DNA of 64,000 nt from NCBI RefSeq assembly GCF_014145665.1, contig NZ_JACHTD010000002.1, positions 283,377 through 347,376 of the forward strand, in the 5' to 3' direction. This document shows, one piece after another, positions 1 to 9,789 of the stretch (positions are counted from its first letter, which is position 1; each line of letters starts with the position of its first letter). This DNA comes from Myroides sp. NP-2. GTDB lineage: Bacteria; Bacteroidota; Bacteroidia; Flavobacteriales; Flavobacteriaceae. The notes beneath the pieces are model-generated. The model searched no databases and was not told the DNA's origin. It saw only the letters and a list, made by a program, of their open reading frames with translations. The translations under genes were made by a program, and so were the position numbers.

Positions 1-321
1 TTTGCCATACTCCTAGCACAACTAAATGGACATGAGGCTACGTATGAACAACATATAGCCGAATGGAAGAAAAGTAAAATGACTTATTCTACTTCCAATA
101 ACACTACACTGCAAAGTATTTACAAGCTCACTTTTCTAGAGCTTCAAATCATCAATTATGCGTGTCAAGGATTGACCAATCATGAGATAGGTACGATAAT
201 TCACCTGAGTGGGAGAACCGTTGAATCACATATAAAGAAGTTAACCGAGAAGTTTCAAGTAAAAAACAAGATTCAATTAATTGCGTATTGTGTGGAGCAG
301 AACCTACACCATTACAAATGA
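1..321 (+). CDS. LuxR-type regulator, C-terminal part (5' end outside window)
   Basis: The reading frame is open from base 1, so this is the 3' end of a longer gene; the ATG at 79 is probably internal. The last ~65 residues are a LuxR/GerE helix-turn-helix: LTFLELQIINYACQGLTN for the first helices, then the typical recognition segment (GRTVESHIKKL) and a short terminal helix. Family members bind DNA as dimers, usually under an N-terminal receiver or sensor domain, which is not visible here. It converges on sufD and shares the bidirectional terminator at 483-523. The fold is certain; target genes cannot be inferred. Confidence 0.8.
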   Translation, partial: FAILLAQLNGHEATYEQHIAEWKKSKMTYSTSNNTTLQSIYKLTFLELQIINYACQGLTNHEIGTIIHLSGRTVESHIKKLTEKFQVKNKIQLIAYCVEQNLHHYK

Positions 322-482
322 AAGTAGATAAGAATATAAAACCAACGCAGTTGAAGTGCCACATACGATTTAACAAGTCCATAAAGCACAATAGCATCGG
401 TTTAAGCCATTTTCTTCACGTTGGCAACTCAGAATATCTAAACGAAAGATTAAAGGCGTTAAACGCTTAAAAATATACAGAT

Positions 483-523
483 AAAAAAAAGGGTAGTTAA
501 CCGGTGGTCAACTACCCTTTTTC
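483..523. terminator. Bidirectional terminator between luxR-type gene and sufD
   Basis: A 12-bp stem (491-502 with 506-517, one G-U type mismatch) has a 3-nt loop. It is flanked by an A-run on the left and a T-run on the right, so it can end transcription from both sides. Confidence 0.8.
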
Positions 524-543
524 GTATTATGAATGAATGAATA

Positions 544-1863
544 TTAAATATCAAACCCCATAGAAACGCCAAGTTTTTTCGCAATCAATTTTGCAACTTT
601 GCCTTTTAATTCGGGGATTTTAACAGACTCCATTACCTCATCAGTAAAGGCGTACATCAGCAAGGCCTTTGCCTCTTTTTGCGGAATTCCACGTTGACGC
701 ATGTAGAACATCGCTTCTTCATCTAATTGACCAATGGTACAACCGTGTGAACAACGAACGTCATCAGCAAAAATTTCCAACTGAGGTTTGGTATACACTT
801 GTGCCTTATCGCTCAACAAAATATTGTTACTTTGTTGGAAACCATCGGTTTTTTGAGCGATTTTATCGACATAAATCTTACCGTTGAAAACACCAACTGA
901 ATTGTCGTCATACAATCCTTTGTAATTTTGGTGGCTTTCACAGTTTGGACTATCGTGAGAGACTAGTGTATAGTGATCAACGTGTTGCTTGCCGCCAATC
1001 AGGGTAATTCCCTTCATCGTACTGTCAATACGCTCACCATCTTGATAGAAATTCAAGTTGTTACGCGTTAACTTTCCACCAAATGAAAACGTATGAACCG
1101 ATACTCTACTCTCCTGTTTTTGTTTGATGAATGTATTGTCAATCAACGTTCCCGTATCTAAGTCATTTTGCAATTTATAGAAATCTACAATCGCGCGTTT
1201 ATGACTAAAGATCTCTGTTACAGAATTGGTGAAAACGCTACACTCGTCTAAACTTTGATGACGCTCTAAGATCTGAACGTGTGCATTTTCTCCAACGATA
1301 ACTAAATTACGCGGTTGAACTAACAAAGCTTGTTCGGCAGAAGTAGACAAATAAACAATTTCAATTGGTTTTGAAACTACTTTGCTCTTCGGTACATTGA
1401 TGAAGGCACCTTCAACAGCATAAGCTGTGTTTAAAGCTGTTAAACTATCTTCTTTATCCGCAATGGTATTGTAATAATTGTCAATCACCATTTTGTACTT
1501 AGGTTTAGTCAATGCAGAAGACATCAAACAAACATCTAAGCCATCGTGTGTAGTAGACGACAAATGTGAGCTGAATACGCCATTGATAAACACCAACTTA
1601 TACGTATCAGAGTCACTTAAAAAGTACTGTTTAACATCTTTGTACTCAATCGCTACCTCTTTTTTGGGAACCACACAAAAATCTTGTTTCAAAATTGAAT
1701 TTAGAGACGTGTATTTCCACGCTTCCTCTTTTTTTGTAGGGAATCCCTTATCTTCAAAAGTCTTTAGTCCTTCAACGCGAATAGCGTGTAGCGTATCATG
1801 CTCCCCACTTACTTGCTGTTCAAAAGCAACAAAAGACGTTATTAATTTATCTTTAAGTTCCAT
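544..1863 (-). CDS. sufD: Fe-S cluster assembly protein SufD
   Basis: This 439-residue SufD is the partner of SufB in the SufBC2D scaffold that builds Fe-S clusters in the cytoplasm. The C-terminal half has the SufBD beta-helix signature, including DDVRCSHGCTIGQ, whose His matches the catalytic His of E. coli SufD, and the terminal QRGIPQKEA segment. Length is normal. It is the last gene of the minus-strand sufA-sufB-sufC-sufD run, 54 bp after sufC. The operon ends in the 483-523 hairpin, so sufS and sufE do not follow as they do in many relatives. Confidence 0.95.
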   Translation of the reverse strand: MELKDKLITSFVAFEQQVSGEHDTLHAIRVEGLKTFEDKGFPTKKEEAWKYTSLNSILKQDFCVVPKKEVAIEYKDVKQYFLSDSDTYKLVFINGVFSSHLSSTTHDGLDVCLMSSALTKPKYKMVIDNYYNTIADKEDSLTALNTAYAVEGAFINVPKSKVVSKPIEIVYLSTSAEQALLVQPRNLVIVGENAHVQILERHQSLDECSVFTNSVTEIFSHKRAIVDFYKLQNDLDTGTLIDNTFIKQKQESRVSVHTFSFGGKLTRNNLNFYQDGERIDSTMKGITLIGGKQHVDHYTLVSHDSPNCESHQNYKGLYDDNSVGVFNGKIYVDKIAQKTDGFQQSNNILLSDKAQVYTKPQLEIFADDVRCSHGCTIGQLDEEAMFYMRQRGIPQKEAKALLMYAFTDEVMESVKIPELKGKVAKLIAKKLGVSMGFDI

Positions 1864-1917
1864 ATTCCTTATTTACCTATTAGATTAAAATGATTGTATA
1901 CTGTATCAACCGCCAGA

Positions 1918-2664
1918 TTACAGCGATTCTTTAATCCAGTCGTATCCTTTTTCTTCTAATTCTAAGGCTAATTCTTTTCCTCCTGTTTTTACAATTTTTC
2001 CGTCGTACAATACGTGTACAAAATCAGGAACGATATATTCTAACAAGCGTTGGTAGTGCGTAATTAAGATCACTGCATTGTCTTCGCTTTTCAATTTATT
2101 TACTCCATTGGCTACAATGCGCAAAGCATCGATATCCAATCCAGAATCCGTTTCATCTAGGATGGCAATTTTTGGTTCTAACATCGCCATTTGAAAAATC
2201 TCATTTCTCTTTTTCTCTCCCCCTGAAAATCCTTCATTCAACGAACGAGATAAGAATTTTCTATCAATTTCAAGTAATTCTGATTTTTCCTTAATTTTTT
2301 TCAACATTTCATTTGCAGGCATCTCCTCTTCTCCTTTTGCTTTTCTCGCTTCGTTGATTGCTGTTTTAATGAAATTTGTTACGGAAACACCAGGAATTTC
2401 AACTGGGTATTGAAAAGATAAAAACACCCCTTTGTGTGCTCTTTCTTCAGGAGCTAATTCACCTAACTCTTCTCCTTCCAATAACATTTCACCTTCCGTT
2501 ACTTCAAAAGCCTCATTTCCAGCAATTACAGAAGATAATGTACTTTTACCAGCACCGTTTGGCCCCATAATCGCGTGAACTTCACCCGCTTTTACTTCTA
2601 AATTAATTCCTTTTAATATTTCTTTATTTTCAACACTTGCGTGTAGGTTTTTTATCTGTAACAT
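1918..2664 (-). CDS. sufC: Fe-S cluster assembly ATPase SufC
   Basis: This 248-residue ABC-type ATPase powers the SufBCD scaffold. Walker A is GPNGAGKST (residues 34-42). The signature loop is GFSGGEKKR, and Walker B/D-loop reads [10 protein letters not shown], the SufC-specific variant. It lies between sufB (59 bp) and sufD (54 bp) on the same strand, consistent with one transcript. It has no membrane segments, as expected for a soluble ABC ATPase. Confidence 0.97.
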   Translation of the reverse strand: MLQIKNLHASVENKEILKGINLEVKAGEVHAIMGPNGAGKSTLSSVIAGNEAFEVTEGEMLLEGEELGELAPEERAHKGVFLSFQYPVEIPGVSVTNFIKTAINEARKAKGEEEMPANEMLKKIKEKSELLEIDRKFLSRSLNEGFSGGEKKRNEIFQMAMLEPKIAILDETDSGLDIDALRIVANGVNKLKSEDNAVILITHYQRLLEYIVPDFVHVLYDGKIVKTGGKELALELEEKGYDWIKESL

Positions 2665-2723
2665 AAACTGTTTGTTATTTTAAATTTGTAATGATACGAA
2701 ATGCCTTCATTAGTTTGTTGGGA

Positions 2724-4172
2724 TTAACCCACACTTCCTTCTAATGAAATCTCTAGTAATTTTTGTGCTTCTACAGCGAACTCCATCGGTAATTTATTCA
2801 ACACCTCTTTAGAGAAACCGTTGACAATCAACGCAATTGCTTTCTCCGTTGAAATTCCACGTTGGTTACAATAGAAAATTTGGTCCTCTCCAATTTTACT
2901 AGTTGTAGCTTCGTGTTCAATTTGAGCGGTTGAATTCTTTGCCTCAATGTATGGGAAAGTGTGCGCTCCACATTCGTTCCCCATCAACAACGAGTCACAT
3001 TGAGAAAAGTTTCTAGCGTTTTCAGCACGTGGGCCTACTTGCACTAAACCGCGATAACTATTTTGAGATTTACCAGCTGAAATACCTTTCGATATAATCG
3101 TCGATTTCGTATTCTTACCTAAGTGAATCATTTTTGTTCCTGTATCGGCTTGTTGGAAATTATTGGTTACTGCAACAGAATAAAACTCCCCTACAGAATT
3201 ATCTCCCTTCAAAATACAAGAAGGATATTTCCAAGTAACAGCAGAACCTGTCTCTACCTGAGTCCAAGAAATTTTGGCATTTGTCTCACACAATCCGCGT
3301 TTAGTCACGAAGTTGAAAACCCCACCTTTTCCTTCTTTATCACCTGGGAACCAGTTCTGTACTGTAGAATACTTGATTTCAGCATCGTCCAAGGCTATTA
3401 ATTCTACAACGGCAGCGTGCAATTGATTTTCGTCACGAGACGGCGCAGTACACCCCTCTAAGTAAGACACATAACTACCCACATCTGCGATAACAAGTGT
3501 GCGTTCAAATTGCCCTGTTCCCGCTTGATTAATGCGGAAATACGTCGATAACTCCATAGGACAACGCACGCCTTTTGGAATATAACAGAACGATCCATCA
3601 GAGAATACAGCAGAGTTCAATGCTGCATAGAAATTATCCGTTTGCGGCACTACTGTTCCCAAATATTTTTTAACTAATTCGGGATATTCTCTAATCGCTT
3701 CAGAAATAGAACAGAATATGATCCCCTTTTCTGCCAACGTTTCTTTAAACGTCGTTGCCACAGAAACAGAGTCCATTACAATATCTATTGCAACGCCTGA
3801 TAAACGCTTTTGTTCATCTATTGAAATACCTAATTTATTGAAGGTCTCCAATAATTCAGGATCCACCTCGTCTAAACTCTTGTATTTATCTTTACTTTTT
3901 GGTGCCGAATAGTAAGAAATTGCTTGGAAATCTGGCTTTTCATACTGTACATTAGCCCATTCCGGTTCTGTCATTTCTTTCCAGATGCGGAACGACTCTA
4001 ACCTCCAGTCGGTCATCCATTCAGGCTCTTCCTTTTTGGCAGAAATAGCTCTGACGATATCTTCATTCAATCCAATTGGAAATGTTTCAGATTCTATATC
4101 TGTATAGAATCCGTACTCATACTCCTTACCTTCTAATTCTTTTTTTAAATCTTCTTCTGTATACTTGCTCAT
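2724..4172 (-). CDS. sufB: Fe-S cluster scaffold SufB
   Basis: This 482-residue SufB is the main scaffold on which the cluster is assembled. The SufBD core is complete, with [14 protein letters not shown], the [21 protein letters not shown] strand region, and [10 protein letters not shown], whose Cys is the conserved sulfur-accepting residue. The C-terminal [15 protein letters not shown] motif is present. It is about the same length as E. coli SufB. It lies 87 bp downstream of sufA and 59 bp upstream of sufC. Confidence 0.97.
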   Translation of the reverse strand: MSKYTEEDLKKELEGKEYEYGFYTDIESETFPIGLNEDIVRAISAKKEEPEWMTDWRLESFRIWKEMTEPEWANVQYEKPDFQAISYYSAPKSKDKYKSLDEVDPELLETFNKLGISIDEQKRLSGVAIDIVMDSVSVATTFKETLAEKGIIFCSISEAIREYPELVKKYLGTVVPQTDNFYAALNSAVFSDGSFCYIPKGVRCPMELSTYFRINQAGTGQFERTLVIADVGSYVSYLEGCTAPSRDENQLHAAVVELIALDDAEIKYSTVQNWFPGDKEGKGGVFNFVTKRGLCETNAKISWTQVETGSAVTWKYPSCILKGDNSVGEFYSVAVTNNFQQADTGTKMIHLGKNTKSTIISKGISAGKSQNSYRGLVQVGPRAENARNFSQCDSLLMGNECGAHTFPYIEAKNSTAQIEHEATTSKIGEDQIFYCNQRGISTEKAIALIVNGFSKEVLNKLPMEFAVEAQKLLEISLEGSVG

Positions 4173-4259
4173 ATTTTGGTACTTAAAAGCAATTATTACC
4201 TGCTTCTACATTAGACTTTACTTTGGTAAAAGGGAAGATCGCAACCTTCCCTTTTTGTA

Positions 4260-4589
4260 CTATAAAGAAAAACTTTCTCCACAACCGCAAGTTCTACTTG
4301 CATTCGGGTTGTTAAAGTAGAAACCCTTTCCATTTAATCCTCCTGAATATTCAAGAGTTGTTCCTACTAAATACAAAAAGCTTTTTTTATCAACAGCAAT
4401 CTTCACCCCGTTATCTTCGAAAACTTTGTCTGTTTCTGAAATTTCACGGTCAAACTTCAATTGGTACGATAAGCCGGAACATCCGCCGCTTTCTACCCCT
4501 ACACGTACATAATCTCTCTTAGAATCGAATCCTTCATCTTCCATCAAAAGAGCAACGCGTTTACTTGCTATATCTGAAACTTTTATCAT
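4260..4589 (-). CDS. sufA: A-type Fe-S carrier (HesB/IscA/SufA family)
   Basis: This 109-residue A-type carrier receives clusters from the scaffold and passes them to apoproteins. The three ligand cysteines are present: C37 in GGCSGL, and C101 and C103 in the terminal TCGCGESF. It is the first gene of the suf operon. Length and motif spacing are standard. HesB, IscA and SufA cannot be told apart by sequence alone; the operon position argues for SufA. A -7 promoter element lies about 40 bp upstream. Confidence 0.9.
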   Translation of the reverse strand: MIKVSDIASKRVALLMEDEGFDSKRDYVRVGVESGGCSGLSYQLKFDREISETDKVFEDNGVKIAVDKKSFLYLVGTTLEYSGGLNGKGFYFNNPNASRTCGCGESFSL

Positions 4590-4627
4590 ACGTTTTACTT
4601 AAAATAGATTAATTCTATACCGATTGA

Positions 4628-4635
4628 CAAAGGTA
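4628..4635 (-). promoter_or_regulatory. -7 promoter element of the suf operon
   Basis: On the minus strand this reads TACCTTTG, a perfect match to the Bacteroidota -7 consensus TAnnTTTG, 38 bp before the sufA ATG. I see no clear -33 TTG at the usual distance. Confidence 0.5.
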
Positions 4636-5134
4636 TTATAAAAAAATGGTTTCTAGCACTAACTAACATATTTATAACGATTAGAAGTTTTAATACTAAA
4701 ATCGATAAAATCTATTGTTTAAAACCATTTTTAATTACTTATTACGCAGTAGTTTATCAATTTTACTAACGAATCGAAATCCGTTTAATACGGGAAATAA
4801 ATTCTTTTTCTATTTAAAAAGCTTTCGTTACAAATTTCGCATCTAATTTTGGATATAAAAGACACAAAAAAAAGAAAGGATTGAACAAATCCAAGAAAAG
4901 CATTTTTTTGGCCTTTTTAACGGTAATTTACTTTTTTTCAAGAGGTTAAACTACCCTTTCACTTTGATGCAAAACACAGTCGTTCTGTCGCCGCTTATGC
5001 TAAAATCTAACAGATCGACTTGCTGCTGAACAACGGCATACAAATTTAGATTATACCTTATAAATTGGTTATTTATGCCCAGGGTTTTACATAAATTTCT
5101 TACTTTGCATCATTCACTGTTCAAAATAATCAAC
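4636..5134. other. Gene-poor gap between sufA and the MBL hydrolase
   Basis: About 500 bp of AT-rich DNA separates the divergent suf operon and hydrolase gene. It contains poly-A/T tracts and no RNA gene that I recognise. A 30-codon minus-strand frame at 4951-5043 has protein-like composition (see findings), but no firm start or homologue. Confidence 0.5.
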
Positions 5135-5995
5135 ATGAAACTATACAGCATAGAAAGTGGCAATTTTAAATTAGATGGTGGCGCTATGTTTGGCGTAGTT
5201 CCCAAAGCGATTTGGAACCGTACCAATCCTGCCGACTCCAACAATCAAATTGATTTGGGCGCGCGTTTGCTCCTCCTTGAAGATGGCAATCGCCTGATTC
5301 TATTCGATACGGGGATGGGAAACAAACAGTCGGATAAATTTTTTGGATACTATGCGCTTTGGGGGGACCATACTTTAGAAAAGTCTTTGGCACAACACGG
5401 TTTTCACCCCGATGACATTACCGATGTGTTCCTGACTCATCTTCACTTTGATCACGTAGGGGGAGCAGTAAATTGGAATGCCGATCGCACAGGCTATGTC
5501 AACGCATTCAAAAACGCGCGTTATTGGTCCAATGAAGCCCATTGGCAATGGGCCACAAATCCTAACGACAGAGAAAAAGCGTCTTTTTTACCTGAAAATA
5601 TCCTGCCTATTCAACAAAGCGGCGCTTTGCATTTTGTACCGAAAAGCGACGGCGATTTTACCCTAAATACCGAATTGGGATTCTCAATTTTCTTTGCCGA
5701 TGGACATACGGATAAGCAAATGATTCCCATCCTGGAGTACAACGGACGCAAATTGGTCTTTACCGCAGACCTTTTACCCACTGCTGGCCATATCCCTTTG
5801 CCTTATGTAATGGGATACGACACCCGACCCTTGTTAACATTAAGCGAAAAAGAAAAATTTTTAAAAATGGCTGCAGACGAAAACTGGTTGTTGTTTTTAG
5901 AACATGATGCTCATAACGAAATAATTACAGTTCAACACACCGAAAAAGGAGTGCGTTTAAATGAAAAATTCAAGGTGTCTGATATCTTAATTTAA
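5135..5995 (+). CDS. MBL-fold metallo-hydrolase
   Basis: This is a 286-residue metallo-beta-lactamase-fold hydrolase of the AHL-lactonase-like group. The metal site HxHxDH is THLHFDHVGG (H102, H104, D106, H107), followed by FADGHTDKQ and VFTADLLP, which supply the further His and Asp ligands. No signal peptide is seen. An in-frame ATG exists 60 bp upstream, but the one at 5135 begins directly at the conserved beta-strand and is preferred. The substrate is unknown; lactonase or another hydrolase activity is possible. Confidence 0.85.
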   Translation: MKLYSIESGNFKLDGGAMFGVVPKAIWNRTNPADSNNQIDLGARLLLLEDGNRLILFDTGMGNKQSDKFFGYYALWGDHTLEKSLAQHGFHPDDITDVFLTHLHFDHVGGAVNWNADRTGYVNAFKNARYWSNEAHWQWATNPNDREKASFLPENILPIQQSGALHFVPKSDGDFTLNTELGFSIFFADGHTDKQMIPILEYNGRKLVFTADLLPTAGHIPLPYVMGYDTRPLLTLSEKEKFLKMAADENWLLFLEHDAHNEIITVQHTEKGVRLNEKFKVSDILI

Positions 5996-6069
5996 TGTTA
6001 ATCCTAACGTTTTCAACTAATTAAATACTATTTTTATCGGTCTTAAATCGAAATTAAAAAAAAATAACA

Positions 6070-7683
6070 ATGCGTTTGATTAAACCAATTTACCTATCGG
6101 CAGCCTTAGCTTTTGCTTTAGCTAGCTGTGGAGGCTCAAAAGCAATTATACAACAGCCTATTTCAAATGTAGATCAACTGCCTACAAGAACTACTGATTT
6201 ATCTGAAGAACAACTAAAGAGATGGAGTCATTTAGACATCCTAAGAGATACCGTACCAGGCATGTCTGTTGATCGTGCATACGAGGAACTTTTAAAGGGA
6301 AAACCACTTCCTAAAAAAGTAGTTGTTGGAGTGATAGACTCGGGTATTGAAATTGATCACGATGACTTAAAAGATCAGGTTTGGAACAATCCAAATGAAA
6401 TTGCTGGAAACAACATAGACGATGACAACAACGGTTATATTGACGATGTACACGGTTGGAACTTTTTAGGTAAATCTGTACATGAAAACGTAGAGATGGT
6501 ACGCGTGGTTCGCAGAGGAGATGACGGATCTGAGCAATACAAAAGAGCCGTTAAAGAATTGGCAAAAGAAATCCATGACGCAAAAGAAATCCAAGTTAGA
6601 GCCGATATGTTAATGCGTGCCAACGAAAGATTGGCCTCTTTCTTAGGTAAAAAAGACTATACCGTAGAAGACCTAAACGCAATTGCTGAGGATGCATCTG
6701 AAGAGATTTTACACTCTAAAAAAATAATTACTCCTATTTTAAACAATGGGCGTGAGCTATCTTGGATAGAAACGTATAAAAACTACGGAGATAGCAAATT
6801 AAAATATCATTTAAACATTGATTACAACGGACGTGAACTAGTGGGTGATGATCATTCGAACATCAACGATCGCGTTTATGGAGATAACAATGTATTAGGT
6901 CCAGACCGAGACGAAGCAAAACACGGAACACACGTTTCGGGAATCATCGCTCAATCGCGTCACAACGAGCTAGGTGGAGACGGTGTTGCATCAGATGTTG
7001 CAGAAATTATGGCTTTACGCGCTGTTCCTGACGGAGACGAATACGACAAAGACATTGCCTTAGCGATTCGCTATGCTGCAGATAATGGAGCTAAAGTAAT
7101 CAATGGTAGTTTTGGTAAGTACTTTGAAGAAAATAGCCAATGGGTGCGAGATGCAATCCAATATGCAGAATCTAAAGACGTATTAATCGTTGTAGCTGCA
7201 GGAAATGATGCTATGGATTTGAACATTGATGGCGGTGTAGAACGCTATCCAAATGACAACGTGAAGATGGGACCTGAAGTAGCAAACAACTTCCTTGTTG
7301 TAGGAGCTTTAAATCCTAAGTTCGGAAAAAATATGGTGGCTACCTTTTCGAACTATGGACACTATGATGTTGACGTATTTGCTCCTGGAGTAAAAATTTA
7401 CGCAACAACGCCAAATAACTCATACGAATACTTACAAGGAACATCTATGGCCTCGCCAAACGTAGCTGGAGTTGCTGCATTAGTTAGAGCGTATTACCCT
7501 CAATTTACAGCAGCAGAAGTGAAAAAAATCATCATGGATTCTGGTGTAGCCGTAAATATTGATGTTGTAGTTGGTGAGAAAAAAGAAGTGAGAAATTTCA
7601 ATTCAATTTCGACGTCTGGAAAATTTGTTAATGCATACAATGCCTTACTTTTAGCTGAAAAATTGGCTAAGGCAAAAAAATAA
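6070..7683 (+). CDS. Subtilisin-like (S8) serine protease, lipoprotein
   Basis: This is a 537-residue S8 peptidase. The N-terminus is a lipoprotein signal with Cys20 (ALASC). The triad is D90 (GVIDSGI), H285 (HGTHVSG) and S459 (GTSMASPN), with oxyanion N379 (AAGND). The Asp-to-His distance is ~195 residues, far longer than in plain subtilisins. The insert contains a charged, helical stretch (about 135-225). It is probably anchored in the envelope and degrades proteins or peptides. It is followed by a terminator and an M1 peptidase gene, suggesting linked peptide use. Confidence 0.92.
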   Translation: MRLIKPIYLSAALAFALASCGGSKAIIQQPISNVDQLPTRTTDLSEEQLKRWSHLDILRDTVPGMSVDRAYEELLKGKPLPKKVVVGVIDSGIEIDHDDLKDQVWNNPNEIAGNNIDDDNNGYIDDVHGWNFLGKSVHENVEMVRVVRRGDDGSEQYKRAVKELAKEIHDAKEIQVRADMLMRANERLASFLGKKDYTVEDLNAIAEDASEEILHSKKIITPILNNGRELSWIETYKNYGDSKLKYHLNIDYNGRELVGDDHSNINDRVYGDNNVLGPDRDEAKHGTHVSGIIAQSRHNELGGDGVASDVAEIMALRAVPDGDEYDKDIALAIRYAADNGAKVINGSFGKYFEENSQWVRDAIQYAESKDVLIVVAAGNDAMDLNIDGGVERYPNDNVKMGPEVANNFLVVGALNPKFGKNMVATFSNYGHYDVDVFAPGVKIYATTPNNSYEYLQGTSMASPNVAGVAALVRAYYPQFTAAEVKKIIMDSGVAVNIDVVVGEKKEVRNFNSISTSGKFVNAYNALLLAEKLAKAKK

Positions 7684-7716
7684 CATTTTTCTTCTAATCG
7701 GGAAAAATATCCTATA

Positions 7717-7753
7717 CTCCACAACTTAGTTCTACTTTGTTGTGGAGTTTTAA
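7717..7753 (+). terminator. Terminator after S8 protease
   Basis: The hairpin CTCCACAAC / GTTGTGGAG (7717-7725 with 7739-7747) is followed by a T-rich run. Confidence 0.7.
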
Positions 7754-7766
7754 TTTACAGTAAGAT

Positions 7767-9662
7767 ATGAAAAAATTAGTAGCAGTTTTCTTTTGTTTTT
7801 TGCCGTTTTTGCAACAGGCAAACGCACAACAAAATCCAAATCCAGGGTATTGGCAGCAACATGCTGATTACAGCATGGATGTCAAAATGGACGTTAAAAA
7901 ATTCACGTACACGGGAAAACAAGCCGTTGCCTATACCAATAATTCTCCTGATACGCTTCGCAAAGTGTTTTATCACTTGTATTTCAATGCCTTTCAGCCG
8001 AATAGTGATATGGACGCCTTGTTGATGTCTATTCCTGATCCTGATTCTCGTATGGTGGATACCAAAGAAATAAGAGGTCGTAAAATCCATGAAAGCAGAA
8101 TCAATAAGCTGAAAGAAAGCGAGATCGGCTTTCTTAAAATTAAAAACCTTACTCAAGATGGCGTGGAGGTAGAAAACAACGTTGTGGGTACTGTAATGGA
8201 AGTGACGTTAAAAACACCACTAGCTCCTAAACAGACCACAGTATTAGACATGACCTTTGAAGGCCAAGTTCCACAAATGATTCGAAGAGCTGGACGCAAC
8301 AGCAAAGAAGGCGTTGCTTTATCTATGGCGCAATGGTTTCCAAAATTGGCAGAATACGACTTTGAAGGATGGCAGACTGAGCAATACCTAGGAAGAGAAT
8401 TTCACAGTGTATGGAGTGATTTTGACGTAAAAATTACCCTAGATAAAGACTATATTGTTGGGGGAACTGGAATCTTACAAAACAACAACGAAATCGGATT
8501 TGGATATGAAGATGAAGGGGTAAAAGTACCTGCAGTGAAAGGCAAAACCAGAACATGGCATTTCAAAGCAGCCAATGTACTCGATTTTACTTGGGCAGCA
8601 GATCCAAACTACATCCACGATATATACGATGGACCGAACGGCGTGAAATTACATTTCTTGTACAAGAACAACCCTGCTATCGTAGAAAACTGGAAGAAAT
8701 TACAACCCATTACTGCTCAATTAATGGATTTCTTCAACAAAAATGTAGGCGATTATCCGTACTCTCAATACTCAGTTATTCAAGGAGGAGATGGTGGAAT
8801 GGAGTATTCAATGTGTACGCTAATTACTGGAGAACGCAATTATGCAAGTTTGGTAGGTGTTACAGCACATGAATTAGCACACAGCTGGTTTCAACATACG
8901 TTAGCAACCAATGAGACCAAACACGAATGGATGGATGAAGGTTTTACAACTTTTATTTCAGATTTAGCGATGTTACAAATCTTGCCTAAAGAAGATTTAG
9001 AAGACAACAACCCCTTTGCTTCTACCTATAAAAGTTACTACAACATGGTAGCGCGAAACATTCAAGAGCCCTTGACTACACATGCTGATCACTATTTAAC
9101 CAATAGAGCATATTCCATTTCAGCATACAGCCGAGGATCGATCTTCTTAACTCAACTCGCCTATATCATCGGTTGGGATAATATGATGACAACGCTAAAA
9201 GAATTTTACAGCCAGTACAAATTTACACATCCTACACCGAACGACTTTAAACGCACGGCAGAACGAATTACAGGAGCAAACCTCGATTGGTATTTAACCG
9301 ATTGGACCATGACCAATAACACCATTGACTATGCAGTACTCTTTGTAGAAGAAATTCAAAAGAATCAATCTGTAGTAACCTTAAAACGCATTGGTCGTGC
9401 AGGCATGCCTTTAGACATTTTAGTAACCTATCAAGATGGGTCTATGGAAACTTTTTATGTGCCTTATACTTCCATGATGTGGAACAAACCCAATCAGTAT
9501 ATCGAGTATGAACGCACTATTTTAGAAGGATGGGGTTGGGCGCAGCCAGACTATAAATTCATCATCCCTAAGCCTAAAAATACAATAAAATCTATTCTCA
9601 TTGACCCTAGCCAATTTATGGCAGATGTCAATCAAGAAAATAACGTGTATCACAACGAATAA
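7767..9662 (+). CDS. M1 family metallopeptidase (aminopeptidase)
   Basis: This is a 631-residue gluzincin. A cleavable signal peptide (about residues 1-20, ending ANA) indicates export. The zinc site is HELAH (H368, E369, H372) with the third ligand E391 in WMDEGFTTF, exactly 18 residues on, as in M1 peptidases. The exopeptidase motif is represented by GGMEYS before the zinc site. It probably trims peptides in the periplasm. It is transcribed in the same direction as the S8 protease but separated from it by a terminator. Confidence 0.92.
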   Translation: MKKLVAVFFCFLPFLQQANAQQNPNPGYWQQHADYSMDVKMDVKKFTYTGKQAVAYTNNSPDTLRKVFYHLYFNAFQPNSDMDALLMSIPDPDSRMVDTKEIRGRKIHESRINKLKESEIGFLKIKNLTQDGVEVENNVVGTVMEVTLKTPLAPKQTTVLDMTFEGQVPQMIRRAGRNSKEGVALSMAQWFPKLAEYDFEGWQTEQYLGREFHSVWSDFDVKITLDKDYIVGGTGILQNNNEIGFGYEDEGVKVPAVKGKTRTWHFKAANVLDFTWAADPNYIHDIYDGPNGVKLHFLYKNNPAIVENWKKLQPITAQLMDFFNKNVGDYPYSQYSVIQGGDGGMEYSMCTLITGERNYASLVGVTAHELAHSWFQHTLATNETKHEWMDEGFTTFISDLAMLQILPKEDLEDNNPFASTYKSYYNMVARNIQEPLTTHADHYLTNRAYSISAYSRGSIFLTQLAYIIGWDNMMTTLKEFYSQYKFTHPTPNDFKRTAERITGANLDWYLTDWTMTNNTIDYAVLFVEEIQKNQSVVTLKRIGRAGMPLDILVTYQDGSMETFYVPYTSMMWNKPNQYIEYERTILEGWGWAQPDYKFIIPKPKNTIKSILIDPSQFMADVNQENNVYHNE

Positions 9663-9718
9663 AAACGCACAATTGCGGGGGTTAAAACCACTGTGCCTAA
9701 ACAACAATAAAAAAACTC

Positions 9719-9752
9719 AAAAGTCCTAGTTTAATTCTAGGACTTTTCTTTT
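9719..9752 (+). terminator. Terminator after M1 peptidase
   Basis: The perfect 11-bp stem AAAAGTCCTAG / CTAGGACTTTT (9719-9729 with 9737-9747) runs into a T-rich tail. Confidence 0.85.
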
Positions 9753-9773
9753 ATAGATATCGTTTTCCTTTTC

Positions 9774-9781
9774 TACCTTTG
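9774..9781 (+). promoter_or_regulatory. -7 promoter element of rnpA
   Basis: TACCTTTG matches TAnnTTTG and ends 8 bp before the rnpA ATG, implying a very short or absent leader. The -33 element is not clear. Confidence 0.45.
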
Positions 9782-9789
9782 CACCACCT

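Noticed and set aside
288..470. 60-codon plus-strand frame after the LuxR-type gene
   Set aside because: It overlaps the regulator in another frame, has no ribosome binding site, and its composition does not look like a protein.
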